Source of the DNA: Candidatus Scalindua sp. | Lineage (GTDB): Bacteria > Planctomycetota > Brocadiia > Brocadiales > Scalinduaceae | Direction of reading: 5' to 3' | Length of the DNA stretch: 64,000 nt | Assembly (NCBI GenBank): GCA_021776915.1 | Contig: JAIQZU010000006.1 | Span: 1-64,000 of the forward strand | Shown here: one piece after another, positions 10,955 to 20,333 of the stretch | Layout: each line of letters starts with the position of its first letter | How positions within the stretch are numbered: position 1 is the first letter of the stretch | The notes under the pieces: generated by a model | Database searches by the model: none | Seen by the model: only the letters and a program-made list of their open reading frames with translations | What the model was told of the DNA's origin: nothing | Translations under genes and position numbers: made by a program

Positions 10955-11805
10955 CCAAAGAAAACTATTTCCATTATTCTGGTGAGAGGGCGTGGTGTCC
11001 GGGATGCGGGGATCACGGTATACTTTCATCGGTAGAAAATGCACTTACTAATTTGAAGAAGAAACCGTACGAGGTGCTAATGGTTTCAGGAATCGGGCAA
11101 GCGGCAAAACTGCCGCATTATATAAAAGCAAATGGTTTTGACGGCTTACATGGCAGGGCATTGCCGGCAGCCTTTGGCGCGAAAGTAGCAAACCACAAAC
11201 TCATGGTGCTTGTTACAAGTGGAGATGGGGACATATATGGGGAAGGTGGTAATCATTTCATACATGCCATACGTAGAAACATCGATATTACCTTGATAGT
11301 TCATAATAATCAGATTTATGGCCTTACTAAAGGACAGGCGTCACCTACCTCTGATTTGGGAATGGTAACGAAAACTCAGCCCGATGGTGTATTTACCATC
11401 CCTTTTAATCCATTACAGATGGCGATTACCTTAGATGCGGTGTTCGTAGCGAGAAGCTTTTCAAAGGAAATAGCATTTACTACAAAGCTGATAGAGGAAG
11501 GAATACGCACTCCCGGTTTTTCACTCATCGATGTGCTTCAGCCGTGCGTTTCTTTTAACCATGTTAATACATATAAATGGTACAGTGAGAGGGTGTATCA
11601 ACTTGACAATTCTTATGACCCCGCAGACAAATCGAAGGCATATCAAAAATCAAGTGAATGGGGAGATAAAATACCGATAGGTGTAATTTACAAAAATTCC
11701 CGGAAAACTTATCTGGATAATGTTGTAAAACCCAAAGACCCGCCGTTGATTAAAAGAATGTCAAGTATTAAGGGCGTAGAGTCATTAATTAATGAACTCT
11801 ATTGA
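10951..11805 (+). CDS. korB: 2-oxoacid:ferredoxin oxidoreductase subunit beta
   Basis: A 284-residue beta subunit carrying thiamine diphosphate. The N-terminal WCPGCGDHG (residues about 14-22) supplies the CxxC pair, and TSGDGDIYGEGGNHF is the ThDP/Mg motif with the conserved NNQIYGLTKGQ after it. The ATG overlaps the stop of the alpha gene (ATGA), so the two are translationally coupled. It is intact, which argues that the complex was useful recently even though the gamma domain reads as broken. Substrate (2-oxoglutarate versus other 2-oxoacids) is inferred from overall similarity. Confidence 0.92.
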   Translation: MTKENYFHYSGERAWCPGCGDHGILSSVENALTNLKKKPYEVLMVSGIGQAAKLPHYIKANGFDGLHGRALPAAFGAKVANHKLMVLVTSGDGDIYGEGGNHFIHAIRRNIDITLIVHNNQIYGLTKGQASPTSDLGMVTKTQPDGVFTIPFNPLQMAITLDAVFVARSFSKEIAFTTKLIEEGIRTPGFSLIDVLQPCVSFNHVNTYKWYSERVYQLDNSYDPADKSKAYQKSSEWGDKIPIGVIYKNSRKTYLDNVVKPKDPPLIKRMSSIKGVESLINELY

Positions 11806-12050
11806 ACTGTTTTAATAGTTAATAGCGGTTTAAAATCTTTAGATTTAAAACATAAATTCTCATTTCTGTACGAGAATTTTTATTCTGGTTTCGACTTTGG
11901 AATCAAATACTTTTGTAAGTACATGTAATTTCAATACCTTTAATTATGTTTTACAGATTATATTTTTTAGCTTCAGTCTTGCAAAGATCAGGGTTTGCAT
12001 GGTAGTGTTATATATATACTTTTTTTAAAACAATGAAGAAGGAGATTTTT

Positions 12051-13232
12051 ATGCGACTATTTTCCCTGCTTATTTTGATTATGTTCTTTGGTTTGGCCGG
12101 ATGCATGGGACCTCATTCTCTCCACAAAGCCGTGCTGGGTTATGATGAGACTATCAGTCAACTCGAAAGAGAGATGCTGTTAATCAATATCGCACGGACT
12201 CATTGCGAAATTCCCAACCACTACACCGTGACATCGAGCATTGCAGCCTCTTTTGATTATCAGGCAAATATGGGGCTGGAGAGCACATTCTTCGAAAGAG
12301 TGTCAGGCGGAGTAACTAAATATATCGCGGGCCTTGGGGTAAGCGCAACGGAAAAGCCCACACTCAGCATTATCCCGATACAGGGCGAGGAATTCACCAA
12401 ACGAATTTTATCTCCCCTGGACGAAAACAAGTTTCTCTTCCTTATTTTTCAAGGTGTGCCGATTGACATGGCAATGCGTATGATGGCACGCGGAATAGAA
12501 ATACAGAATCCCGATGGTACATTTAAGCGGTTTATCCTGAACTGGCCGATACGGCCCGATGAATACGAAGAATTCCGTCGTATTGCTCTCCACCTTTCCT
12601 GGTTAAATACTAATAGAAACCTTTTTGTAAGCAGGCTTTATTTTAATAAGTCTATAAGAACAAAGCTGCCGGGGCCGCTCTCCGCTAATGACATTGTCAG
12701 TTCCATGGAAAAAGGGCACCATTGGCAACAGGCAGGTGAAGATGGCATCTATGAACTTACCAGGCCAGCCGTTGGACGTGTAGTTATTACCAACTACGAT
12801 CCTGAAACACTGACGAACAGTGAAAGGGAGGCACTTAATGACCTTGCCGCCGGCCCTGACAACTTCATTTTTGTTGATATTCAGCCTGATCATCCCGGAG
12901 GTGAATTTCCGCTATTCGGAAGAATTAAACTCCGTAGTATGGGAGAAATCTCTAAATTTGTGGCTTCGGGAATAGATAAATATCCGGAATTTGATGTGAA
13001 CCCGGATCCCCGTAGCGGTAAGGTAGATCCAAATCCGGGAAATACCCTGAAGATTCTTATTGATGCCCCTGCAAAGCCGGGAGTACTCGAGGTGTCATAT
13101 AATGGACATGATTATGCAATTGGAAATACCTCCTGGGACCGTCAATCATTTAACCTGCTTTACCAGCTCTTTCAGATGACGGTAACTGACGTCGGTGGTG
13201 TAGGCGCCCCCGTAATAACGATTAATAAATAG
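12051..13232 (+). CDS. Outer-membrane-type lipoprotein, paralogue of the one at 37447
   Basis: A 393-residue predicted lipoprotein. ATG 12051 is chosen because GAAGGAG lies seven bases upstream; a weaker in-frame ATG exists at 12033. The signal sequence ends with the lipobox GLAGC, lipid-modified at C18. After it, QLEREMLLINIARTHCEIPNHYTVTSSIAASF and EKPTLSIIPIQGEEFTKRILSPL align with the second lipoprotein in this window (EQMLLNLVRLKYRDTPYFLEVASVTTSL; KPTITYTPLRGEDFLKSVLSP). I do not recognise a function. A long 5' AT-rich region precedes it. Confidence 0.8.
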   Translation: MRLFSLLILIMFFGLAGCMGPHSLHKAVLGYDETISQLEREMLLINIARTHCEIPNHYTVTSSIAASFDYQANMGLESTFFERVSGGVTKYIAGLGVSATEKPTLSIIPIQGEEFTKRILSPLDENKFLFLIFQGVPIDMAMRMMARGIEIQNPDGTFKRFILNWPIRPDEYEEFRRIALHLSWLNTNRNLFVSRLYFNKSIRTKLPGPLSANDIVSSMEKGHHWQQAGEDGIYELTRPAVGRVVITNYDPETLTNSEREALNDLAAGPDNFIFVDIQPDHPGGEFPLFGRIKLRSMGEISKFVASGIDKYPEFDVNPDPRSGKVDPNPGNTLKILIDAPAKPGVLEVSYNGHDYAIGNTSWDRQSFNLLYQLFQMTVTDVGGVGAPVITINK

Positions 13233-13271
13233 GTAATAAGAAATAACGTAACTTTCAGTTCTGTTCAGTAA

Positions 13272-13415
13272 TGTCCGGTCAAGTTAAGTCGCTGTTGCGA
13301 CAAAAACCATCCTTCGACTCCGCTCAGGATGGCATCAGACGGGGAGTTCTGAACGATGTCACACTGAGCGGAGTCGAAGTGTTATCAACATTGAAATCCC
13401 TATACATTTAATTAT
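13272..13415. repeat. Dispersed hairpin element, family C, copy 1
   Basis: An inverted repeat with arms CCTTCGACTCCGCTCAG (from about 13310) and CTGAGCGGAGTCGAAG (to about 13379), preceded by GTCAAGTTA and followed by GTTATCAACATTGAAAT. The same layout recurs at 56514-56655. Both copies are intergenic. The structure could fold in RNA and might also end transcription of the lipoprotein gene. Confidence 0.8.
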
Positions 13416-13482
13416 CATAATAATACGGTTATTATGCAATGTGTTGCATCTCTTTTTCAAGAAACGGCTAAAGAGCTTCTCA

Positions 13483-16400
13483 CTATTTTTTTTTGTCCTG
13501 TTGCTGGGAAAAGAACGGTGATATCTTCTTTACAGCCTCCTGTATATCTTCCACCCTGATATTTATGTCTCTTTGTGGGAAAGCAATTATTATACCTCTT
13601 GCATTCAGTTCCTTATTGATCAGGGTGTTCATTCGATCAGTCAATGGCAATCTTGAAGAGAGGTCTGAGACAAAGAACCGAAGGTCAAAGTTGAGCGTGC
13701 TGTCACCATGTTCCATAAAAAATACTGAGGGCGCAGGATCCTTCAATATTTCAGGTTGCTGACCTGCAAGATCAATAAGAATCTTGCGGACCAGGTCAAT
13801 GTCGCTTCCGTACGCCACACCAATCCTTATGACTAAACGGGTAATATTATCTGACAGTGTCCAGTTGGTTACCGCCTTTGTGATCAAGTCTTTATTGGGT
13901 ATAATATTTTCGAGTCGATCAAAACTGGTAATGGTTGTGGCTCTTATATTGATGCGTGATACAACTCCCAGAGACTCTCCTGCCTTAACGATATCTCCTA
14001 CCCGCACCGGCCGTTCTATCAGGAGTATGAGCCCACTGACAAAATTGGAAAAGATTTCCTGCATACCAAAACCAAGACCAAATCCAATCGCGGCCATAAG
14101 CCAACCGATCCGCGTGAGATCAATGTGTATTGCTGAAAGCGCAATTATAAAACCAATAAGGAATATGCAGTATCGGAATATCGTCAGTAATGCGTATCTT
14201 AATCCCGCATCAAATTTTAAACGGGGGAAAATGCTGATTTCAAGAATACTGGGGATATTCTTCAGAACCCATATCGTTACCGCAATAATTGCAATGAACC
14301 TGAATATGTCTGTTAAAGAGATAAATTCAGGTGGGTCCAGGTTTATATTGTAGAGGGAGATCTTATCAAAGGCGCTGAAAACCTGTTCATTTATTCCCCA
14401 ATACATAACAAATAGAAGTACTCCGAGTAATACAAAAAACGTTTTGACAAAACGGTGAATCTGTTTTTCCATTTGCGTCTTGGTTATCTGGGCCTCAGTT
14501 CCGGGGGCCGATGTAATCTGTTTTAACCGTTTTTTCATTACTCTATGTACAAAATTAGTTACTGTTTTATGAACATATACAAGGATGATGACGGTAGTAA
14601 AAGACAAAAGAGTCCCACTGGCTATCCAGCAAGCCCCAAAATGAAACCCCAGGGCATCCATAATTATTGTACTGAGCAAAATAAGCATGGTGAATCTGCT
14701 TATAATTGTCCAATACTTAAAGAAATAATGCGTTTTTTTACTGCCTGCAATATCCTGTGTTAACGGAGATGATTTTCTTATGAGAATAAATATACCGATC
14801 AGCGCAATAATGTTAAAGATGGTATAACCAATACGTGGAACAGTATCCAGATACAGTGGTGAACCTTTCAGGATAATTGAAGGTGCAAGCAGGAAAATAT
14901 AAGCGATGAGTAGAGTATTTATGAATTTAAAAACCGATCTTATCGATTCCGGGCTTAGGTTTACATATGGGTAAGTAATGGCATTCTTTGAAAAGAGTGA
15001 ACGGTTGAGTAGCCATACAAATGTAAAGAGAACCGTATGGAGAATAAACCGGTACAGGATCTCTCCCAGAGAAGCTGGAAGTTCTAGCAGACGGATTAAC
15101 ATGGCAACAAGAAACAGGCAGGCAGGATAACGGATAGTGCTTAGAAAGACGAGAGAGATAGGAACTATTTTTCTTTCAGGAAATCCGCTTTTTGATATAA
15201 AGGATTTTAACCTTGAACGGGTATTAATAAGGAAAAAAGGGGTAACAATAAATATAACAATCGCCAGAAATATTATGACAGGGTTTTTTAGCCTTGAATA
15301 GAGACTATAAAGAGTATGGAGAGAAATCGTTTCTCTTGCCCATCCGGAGAGATGAAGTACCTCTTTCAGTACGTATCCTGGAGTTTGTATCCCATAAGGT
15401 TTTATATCCCTGATCCATAGAAGTTTGGGCAGAATGAATTCTTCTATTTCATCAAAAGTTTCATTCAATACAAAACCAAGATTTTGAAGCTTGGTTTCCT
15501 GGCTGATAACATCGGTTAAAAGACCCTGTTCTTCAATGAGTTCGTTTTTATACGTATCTAACGATTTTAACGCCCGGGTTTTGAACGTGATCTTTTCATT
15601 CTGATTAATATTAATGATTGTTGACTCAAACTCCTGATTCCATGTATCATTTACCGTAAAGATTAATTCATCTACCTCAAAGAGGTTTGTTCTGTCTGTT
15701 GCTAAACTTTCTGAAACAGAATACCTGAAAATTTTTCCGGGGTCTTTACGTATTTCCTTAATGCGAAGATAGATTTTTTTAATTCTTTCTCCGCCTTTGC
15801 CGCTTGTTCCAAGCTTTGATACAAGTTGTTTGAGTGATTCAAAATTGTCTTTTTCAGTCTGAATTCGCCTTTCCAGTTGAATGATCATGTTTGAAAGCGC
15901 CACTTTCCTTGAACTGAGATCAGCATTATTAATATTTATCTGTGCGGTCTTCTCTTCCCATGAAGCGAGAAACTGCTCACCTTGCGTTTTTGCGGTTTCA
16001 GTCGCCAGCTTTTTCTCATCGTGTTCTTCCTGCAGGGATGTTTTTTCCTTTTCAAGATTGTTTACCATTACCGCCTGGTACAGATTGTATTCCTCTTCAC
16101 TCCTCTTGACCAGGGCCTGTAAATATTCCAGATATTGACTTCTATATGGTGCAAATTCCTTTTCGAAACTGATTTCTTCATTAAAGAGCTGTAACGATTC
16201 CTTGATAGTACGATTTTCCAGTTTTGCATTTTCAAGTTGTATAGTTAATAGATCCTTCCCGCTTAATTCTTTTGCTTCAGAAAGTTTATTGGATATCTCT
16301 GCTATGGTTTTCTCGATAGTGGAGATTTGTGCAGTATAATTGTTTTGAAGTTCCGGTATCTTTTCAAGTCTCCCGGCACGGAGATTCAGTTCCTCTTTAA

Positions 16401-16995
16401 ATCGATTGAGTAAATCCCGTTGAGTATTAAGTTTTAATTCAAGAGATTCTAATTCTTTCTGAGTCGGTGTTTCAGGCTGCTTTACAGGACCTGATCGATT
16501 AAACTCAAAGATTTCTTTCTTAAGATCAGCAATCTTTTCAGAAATTGTTTTAAGTTTGAGAGAAATGCCTTCACGATCTTCCACTGTTGTTGAAAACTCT
16601 TTCAGGATTTCTATGCGTTTTTTCAGTGCGGTTCCGATCTTTCCCTCTGTTGTATCTTCTTTTAGATCTGGAGGTATTTGCTCCAGCCTTTTTGCCGTAT
16701 CATCAAGAAATACAGCAATCCTGTCTTTCGTTATACTTTCTAAATCCAGTAATTCAGCAATGCTTGAAAAATGACTGATTGGTTTTGCCTCTGAGGTTTC
16801 TTCCTTTTTCTCACCGGCTTTTTCTTCGGTAATTGTTTCAGACGAATTTTGTTCTTTTGTTGCAATGTTAAAAAGAAGAGGGTTCTTGATATCACCGGCT
16901 GAAGTTGAAGGGATTACATTGCAGAGGAATAGAAAAAAGATGATAATCTTTTGAGCGGAGAGAGTTGAGTATTTCTGGAAATACGCGCTTGACAT
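13483..16995 (-). CDS. Giant MscS-family mechanosensitive channel (MscK/KefA-like), first copy
   Basis: A 1170-residue membrane protein. It opens with a cleavable signal sequence (about residues 1-33), then some 500 residues of periplasmic coiled coil rich in Glu, Lys and Leu. About ten membrane helices follow (570-960) and the MscS pore and beta domain (GFGLGFGMQEIFSNFVSGLILLIERPVRVGDIV, around 965-1000, and INIRATTITSFDRLENIIPN). This is the MscK/KefA architecture; such channels open on membrane stretch and release solutes or K+. It stands alone between repeats. A second copy of like design lies at 30106-33768. The start at 16995 gives a complete signal peptide. Confidence 0.88.
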   Translation of the reverse strand: MSSAYFQKYSTLSAQKIIIFFLFLCNVIPSTSAGDIKNPLLFNIATKEQNSSETITEEKAGEKKEETSEAKPISHFSSIAELLDLESITKDRIAVFLDDTAKRLEQIPPDLKEDTTEGKIGTALKKRIEILKEFSTTVEDREGISLKLKTISEKIADLKKEIFEFNRSGPVKQPETPTQKELESLELKLNTQRDLLNRFKEELNLRAGRLEKIPELQNNYTAQISTIEKTIAEISNKLSEAKELSGKDLLTIQLENAKLENRTIKESLQLFNEEISFEKEFAPYRSQYLEYLQALVKRSEEEYNLYQAVMVNNLEKEKTSLQEEHDEKKLATETAKTQGEQFLASWEEKTAQININNADLSSRKVALSNMIIQLERRIQTEKDNFESLKQLVSKLGTSGKGGERIKKIYLRIKEIRKDPGKIFRYSVSESLATDRTNLFEVDELIFTVNDTWNQEFESTIININQNEKITFKTRALKSLDTYKNELIEEQGLLTDVISQETKLQNLGFVLNETFDEIEEFILPKLLWIRDIKPYGIQTPGYVLKEVLHLSGWARETISLHTLYSLYSRLKNPVIIFLAIVIFIVTPFFLINTRSRLKSFISKSGFPERKIVPISLVFLSTIRYPACLFLVAMLIRLLELPASLGEILYRFILHTVLFTFVWLLNRSLFSKNAITYPYVNLSPESIRSVFKFINTLLIAYIFLLAPSIILKGSPLYLDTVPRIGYTIFNIIALIGIFILIRKSSPLTQDIAGSKKTHYFFKYWTIISRFTMLILLSTIIMDALGFHFGACWIASGTLLSFTTVIILVYVHKTVTNFVHRVMKKRLKQITSAPGTEAQITKTQMEKQIHRFVKTFFVLLGVLLFVMYWGINEQVFSAFDKISLYNINLDPPEFISLTDIFRFIAIIAVTIWVLKNIPSILEISIFPRLKFDAGLRYALLTIFRYCIFLIGFIIALSAIHIDLTRIGWLMAAIGFGLGFGMQEIFSNFVSGLILLIERPVRVGDIVKAGESLGVVSRINIRATTITSFDRLENIIPNKDLITKAVTNWTLSDNITRLVIRIGVAYGSDIDLVRKILIDLAGQQPEILKDPAPSVFFMEHGDSTLNFDLRFFVSDLSSRLPLTDRMNTLINKELNARGIIIAFPQRDINIRVEDIQEAVKKISPFFSQQQDKKK

Positions 16996-17211
16996 TTTTC
17001 TTTCTTAAATGATTAATATAACAGTCGCTTTATTTTTACCTTTATATAGCAGACTTGTATATAAAATTCTACAGATTTCTCTTTCAAGATTAAAAATATG
17101 TGTGAATGGGATGGTGAGAGGCCAGACGATGTTACTGCTAGTTGCGATAACCATCTGGCTGACCAATGTAAAGATTCTTTTTCAAAGGTAAATATAAGCG
17201 GAAACAGCAAG

Positions 17212-17310
17212 TTAGGCCTTTGGCGACTTTTGACACGGTAGGAGCCGTCTCCTGACGGCGATCGCCAACGGGAGTTGGCTCCTACCAAAACATTGAAAAT
17301 TCCTCACACT
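17212..17310. repeat. Dispersed hairpin element, family B, copy 1
   Basis: An element built on the palindromic core GGAGCCGTCTCCTGACGG, CGATCGCC and GGAGTTGGCTCCTACC, with a TAGGCCT left end and CATTGAAAATTCCTCA right end. Further copies lie at 36675-36780 (same strand) and 50284-50390 (inverted). It precedes the superoxide dismutase gene by about 90 bases. Confidence 0.85.
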
Positions 17311-17399
17311 AAAACAGAGTAGAATTTTGTTTTAAAATAATTATCTGTTAAGTATAATTCACCATTATAATTTTGTCGTAGGAAATGGAGGATATTTAC

Positions 17400-17990
17400 A
17401 TGATTACATTACCCGAATTGCCATTTACAAAAGATGCATTGGAACCTTATATCAGTTCAAAGACGCTGGATTTCCATTATGACAAACATCATAACGCATA
17501 TGTTGTCAACACTAACAAATTGCTGGAGAGTCACGCGTTAAAAGACAAAACTCTGGAAGAAATCATAAAGGGTACTGCAGGTGATTCTTCACAGGTGGGA
17601 CTGTTCAACAATGCCGCACAGGTCTGGAACCATACTTTTTACTGGAGCAGTATAAAGCCAAAAGGTGGCGGGAAACCAACAGGCAAAATAGCTGACAGGA
17701 TAAACAGTGACCTTGGTGGATATGATAAATTTATTGAGACTTTTCAAACAGCGGCAGTGGGTCGATTTGGAAGCGGCTGGGCCTGGCTGGTTGAGAATAA
17801 AGACGGGAAACTTGAGGTTATCAAGACAGCGAATGCTGATACGCCTCTGGCGCAAGGATTGAAACCTGTTCTTACAGTGGATGTGTGGGAACATGCATAC
17901 TATCTGGATTATCAAAACCGGAGGCCTGATTATGTTAAAAGTTTTATGGAGAATCTAATCAACTGGGATTTTGCGAATGCAAATATATAA
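17400..17990 (+). CDS. sodB: Superoxide dismutase, iron type
   Basis: A 196-residue cytoplasmic enzyme that dismutates superoxide to oxygen and peroxide. Metal ligands are all present: H26 (FHYDKHH), H77 (VWNHTFYW), D160 and H164 (DVWEHAYYL). Gln73 in AAQVWNHTFYW is the second-shell residue placed as in iron enzymes; manganese enzymes carry the Gln elsewhere. I chose ATG 17400 because GGAGG ends eight bases before it; an in-frame ATG at 17385 lies inside that ribosome site. It appears to be monocistronic. Confidence 0.95.
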   Translation: MITLPELPFTKDALEPYISSKTLDFHYDKHHNAYVVNTNKLLESHALKDKTLEEIIKGTAGDSSQVGLFNNAAQVWNHTFYWSSIKPKGGGKPTGKIADRINSDLGGYDKFIETFQTAAVGRFGSGWAWLVENKDGKLEVIKTANADTPLAQGLKPVLTVDVWEHAYYLDYQNRRPDYVKSFMENLINWDFANANI

Positions 17991-18614
17991 ACAGATAGTT
18001 TCATAACAGAAAAGACCATTTTAAAATAATCTTATTCCATATCGTCAGTATATTTTCCTTCAGTTGCCAGACCATTAAGCCGCTTCACGGCGGCAGTCGT
18101 TCGTAAAGATGGTAAGCTCCCGGCCTTTGCCAATCTATGGGCAGGGGGCAGATCATCATGAACTTTTTATAGACTTAATGCGTTACCGCTCTGTAGCTCC
18201 AACTTGAACAGGAAAAGTTAATAGTGCCTAAGATAAAAACTGTTTTTTCTCAACTTTAGACACTTTAGTTCACTTCACACTTCCTGCCCGAACTGATTGG
18301 CAGGCAGGTAGTCACTTCTTTTCAACTCATTACATTGTTCAGACTTCTAAAGGATTAAAAAAAGTAAAGATCATTAAATCAAATAATAAAAATATACGTG
18401 ATGAAATAAAAATCAAAGAATTGTAGTTATTCTGACCTCGTTTTCCATAAGCCAATTAAATATGTATGGTGTCCCCCGATTTTCTAGTTTGTCTCAACGG
18501 TTTGTGCAGTTTGTTAACGGTATGGACAATAATCGCGATGTAATCCTTTTCCCACGTACACCCTAATCGGCTGAATTCCAGTTCCTTTTCGTATGACATG
18601 GTTTTCTGAAGCTT
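17991..18614. other. Gene-free stretch with remnant repeats
   Basis: No coding region was supported in these roughly 620 bases. A short GC-rich piece (CTTCCTGCCCGAAC, then GGCAGGCAGG near 18290-18305) resembles the cores of other dispersed repeats in the window. The rest is AT-rich without a clear palindrome. Confidence 0.5.
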
Positions 18615-19469
18615 TTATAGTGTATTACCACAATGTTTACAATAAACCGCATCATCATCATGCCACCGATACCCACACCCCTCACAGATGTTTGATGCAA
18701 CTTTTTTATGCCCCATGGCTCTTGTAATTTCAGCTGTAACGATTCCTGTAGGGACAGCTATTATTCCATAACCCATAACCATAATTACCATGGATATTGC
18801 CTGTCCAATAGGTGTTTTTGGAACCATATCTCCATATCCTACTGTCGTAAGGGTTACAACGGCCCAATAAATACTGCGTGGTATACTGGTGAAACCATTT
18901 TCTGGTGTTTCAATTAAATACATTATTGAACCAAATATTATAACAATTGTTAAAACGGAAAAGAGAAATACTGTAATTTTTCGTCGACTTGATCGTAAAG
19001 CATCTATAAGCAGATCAGATTCGCCAACATACTTAACAAGCTTAAGCACGCGAAAAACACGTAGCACTCTGAGGATTCGTATTACAATTAATACCTGGCT
19101 CCCAGGCAGAAAAAGACTTAAATATGTTGGTAAAACAGCAAAAAGATCTACAATGCCAAAAAAACTGCGAGCGTAGGCAATACGTTTTTTGCAACAAATC
19201 AATCTTAAGATATACTCAATAGTGAATATTATTGTAAATGCCCACTCTGCCAGATTCAGTATATCCCCATACTTTTGTTCTATAGTACTAACGGTGTTAA
19301 TAATTACAGTTATAACGCTCAAGGCTATAATTATTATCAATGCTACATCAAAGCTTTTACCTGAGATAGTATCTGCCTTAAAAATAACGTTGTACATGGA
19401 TTCCTGCCAGTTACTGGATTCTTTATGTTCAATGGTTTGTGTTGCCTGTTCTTTTATCTCTGTACTCAT
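18615..19469 (-). CDS. Voltage-gated potassium channel with C-terminal zinc ribbon
   Basis: A 284-residue six-helix channel subunit. S4 is the arginine-rich RILRVLRVFRVLKLVKYV, and the pore loop holds the selectivity filter TVGYGD. The C-terminal 25 residues contain CEGCGYRWH and YCKHCGNTL, a four-cysteine zinc ribbon after the S6 helix. The frame is open further upstream (to 19571), but that part translates a GC-rich repeat remnant, so I start at ATG 19469 (MSTEIKEQ). It would set membrane potential or K+ release. Its neighbours give no clue to pathway. Confidence 0.88.
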   Translation of the reverse strand: MSTEIKEQATQTIEHKESSNWQESMYNVIFKADTISGKSFDVALIIIIALSVITVIINTVSTIEQKYGDILNLAEWAFTIIFTIEYILRLICCKKRIAYARSFFGIVDLFAVLPTYLSLFLPGSQVLIVIRILRVLRVFRVLKLVKYVGESDLLIDALRSSRRKITVFLFSVLTIVIIFGSIMYLIETPENGFTSIPRSIYWAVVTLTTVGYGDMVPKTPIGQAISMVIMVMGYGIIAVPTGIVTAEITRAMGHKKVASNICEGCGYRWHDDDAVYCKHCGNTL

Positions 19470-19754
19470 TTTGATATTACCTGACCAGTTCGTGCCAGCC
19501 GCTAAAGTCGCCACCTGTGAGCGACTCAAGGTCCGCCCAGGCGGGAACCAAACAGGATTAATAAATAACAAATCTCAAACGATAAGCTACAAATTCGTCT
19601 TTCATGCGGGCAGCCTACGATTTACTGTAAAAAACAGGAGTCTATCACATAATAGCATGAGAGCACAAGCATCATATTGTTTGAGTATTTTTCTTCATTT
19701 TACGGGATCATATCCTGTTTACAATTTGTTCTATATTTAAAAAACGTTTTAACG
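19470..19754. other. Spacer upstream of the potassium channel
   Basis: No gene is supported. It contains a GC-rich patch around 19500-19550 (CGCCACCTGTGAGCGACTC, then CCGCCCAGGCGGG) that looks like a degraded dispersed repeat, and is otherwise AT-rich. Promoter elements for the channel gene should lie here but none is clear. Confidence 0.4.
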
Positions 19755-19829
19755 ATGGCTAAAAAATTATTTCCTCTATTTGCTATGACTGTTGTGCTTC
19801 TTATGGGAACTACTGGAAAGGCTGAATAG
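19755..19829 (+). pseudogene. Possible orphan signal-peptide fragment
   Basis: Twenty-four codons (MAKKLFPLF, then VVLLMGTTGKAE) followed by TAG read like a complete cleavable signal peptide with a lysine start, a hydrophobic core and a small-residue end. No mature protein follows in any frame. It could be the leftover start of a lost exported protein, or chance. Confidence 0.3.
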
Positions 19830-19919
19830 ATACACTCTATTGTCTAAAACCCCCCTTCTCCAATAGGAAAATATAAAATTAACAAAATAATAATTTTACA
19901 ATTTATTAAAGGTAATATT

Positions 19920-20111
19920 ATGAAAACACGTGTTATTTACAAAGAAGAAGATGGATGGTATGTAGGGCATATACAGGAGTATCCCGATTACGAGAGTCAG
20001 GGCAAAACTTTAGAAGAATTAAAGGGAAATTTATTGGAGATATATAAGGATATTAAAGAAGGATTAGTTCCTAATGCAAAACCATCAAAAGTGTTGGAAT
20101 TGGTTGTTTGA
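19920..20111 (+). CDS. hicB: HicB-family antitoxin
   Basis: A 63-residue protein with the HicB core: VIYKEEDGWYVGHIQEYPDYESQGKTLEEL. Short HicB antitoxins like this bind and block a HicA RNase and often repress their own promoter; this one lacks an added DNA-binding domain. It is followed with a 4-base overlap by a hicA reading frame that carries a stop codon in the middle. The order hicB-hicA is one of two seen in the family. The gene itself looks intact. Confidence 0.85.
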   Translation: MKTRVIYKEEDGWYVGHIQEYPDYESQGKTLEELKGNLLEIYKDIKEGLVPNAKPSKVLELVV

Positions 20112-20281
20112 AGAGAAAAGCACTAATAAAGAAAATCAACTCAATCGGTTGCGTATTTATTCGTCATGGAGGCAATCATGATTGGTATTAAAATCCTGAA
20201 AATGGAAAATGCCAACCGGTCCCAAGGCATAAAGAAATAGGAGAAGGATTAGCTAAGAGAATTATCAAAAAACTGTCTTAA
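20108..20281 (+). pseudogene. hicA: HicA toxin with an in-frame TAA
   Basis: From TTG 20108 the frame encodes MKRKALIKKINSIGC, then FIRHGGNHDWY, TAA, then NPENGKCQPVPRHKEIGEGL and AKRIIKKLS before the true stop at 20279. The RHGGNHD segment holds the catalytic histidine and PRHKEIGEGLAK is the C-terminal HicA signature. One codon, directly after Tyr, has become TAA, so the product would end halfway and be inactive. Everything downstream is still in frame, so the change is recent or a sequence error. An antitoxin kept beside a dead toxin may have gained another job or be decaying. Confidence 0.82.
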
Positions 20282-20333
20282 TCTATTTGTGAAAAAACGG
20301 TCGCTGTCCCTGTTTTAACAGTTTACTGTATGA

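Noticed and set aside
19470-19571. Longer N-terminus of the potassium channel
   Set aside because: The extra 34 residues translate a GC-rich repeat remnant and precede no ribosome site.
9722-20188. Reassigned TAA codon
   Set aside because: TAA ends several intact genes here, and only two internal cases were seen, so pseudogenes or errors are simpler.
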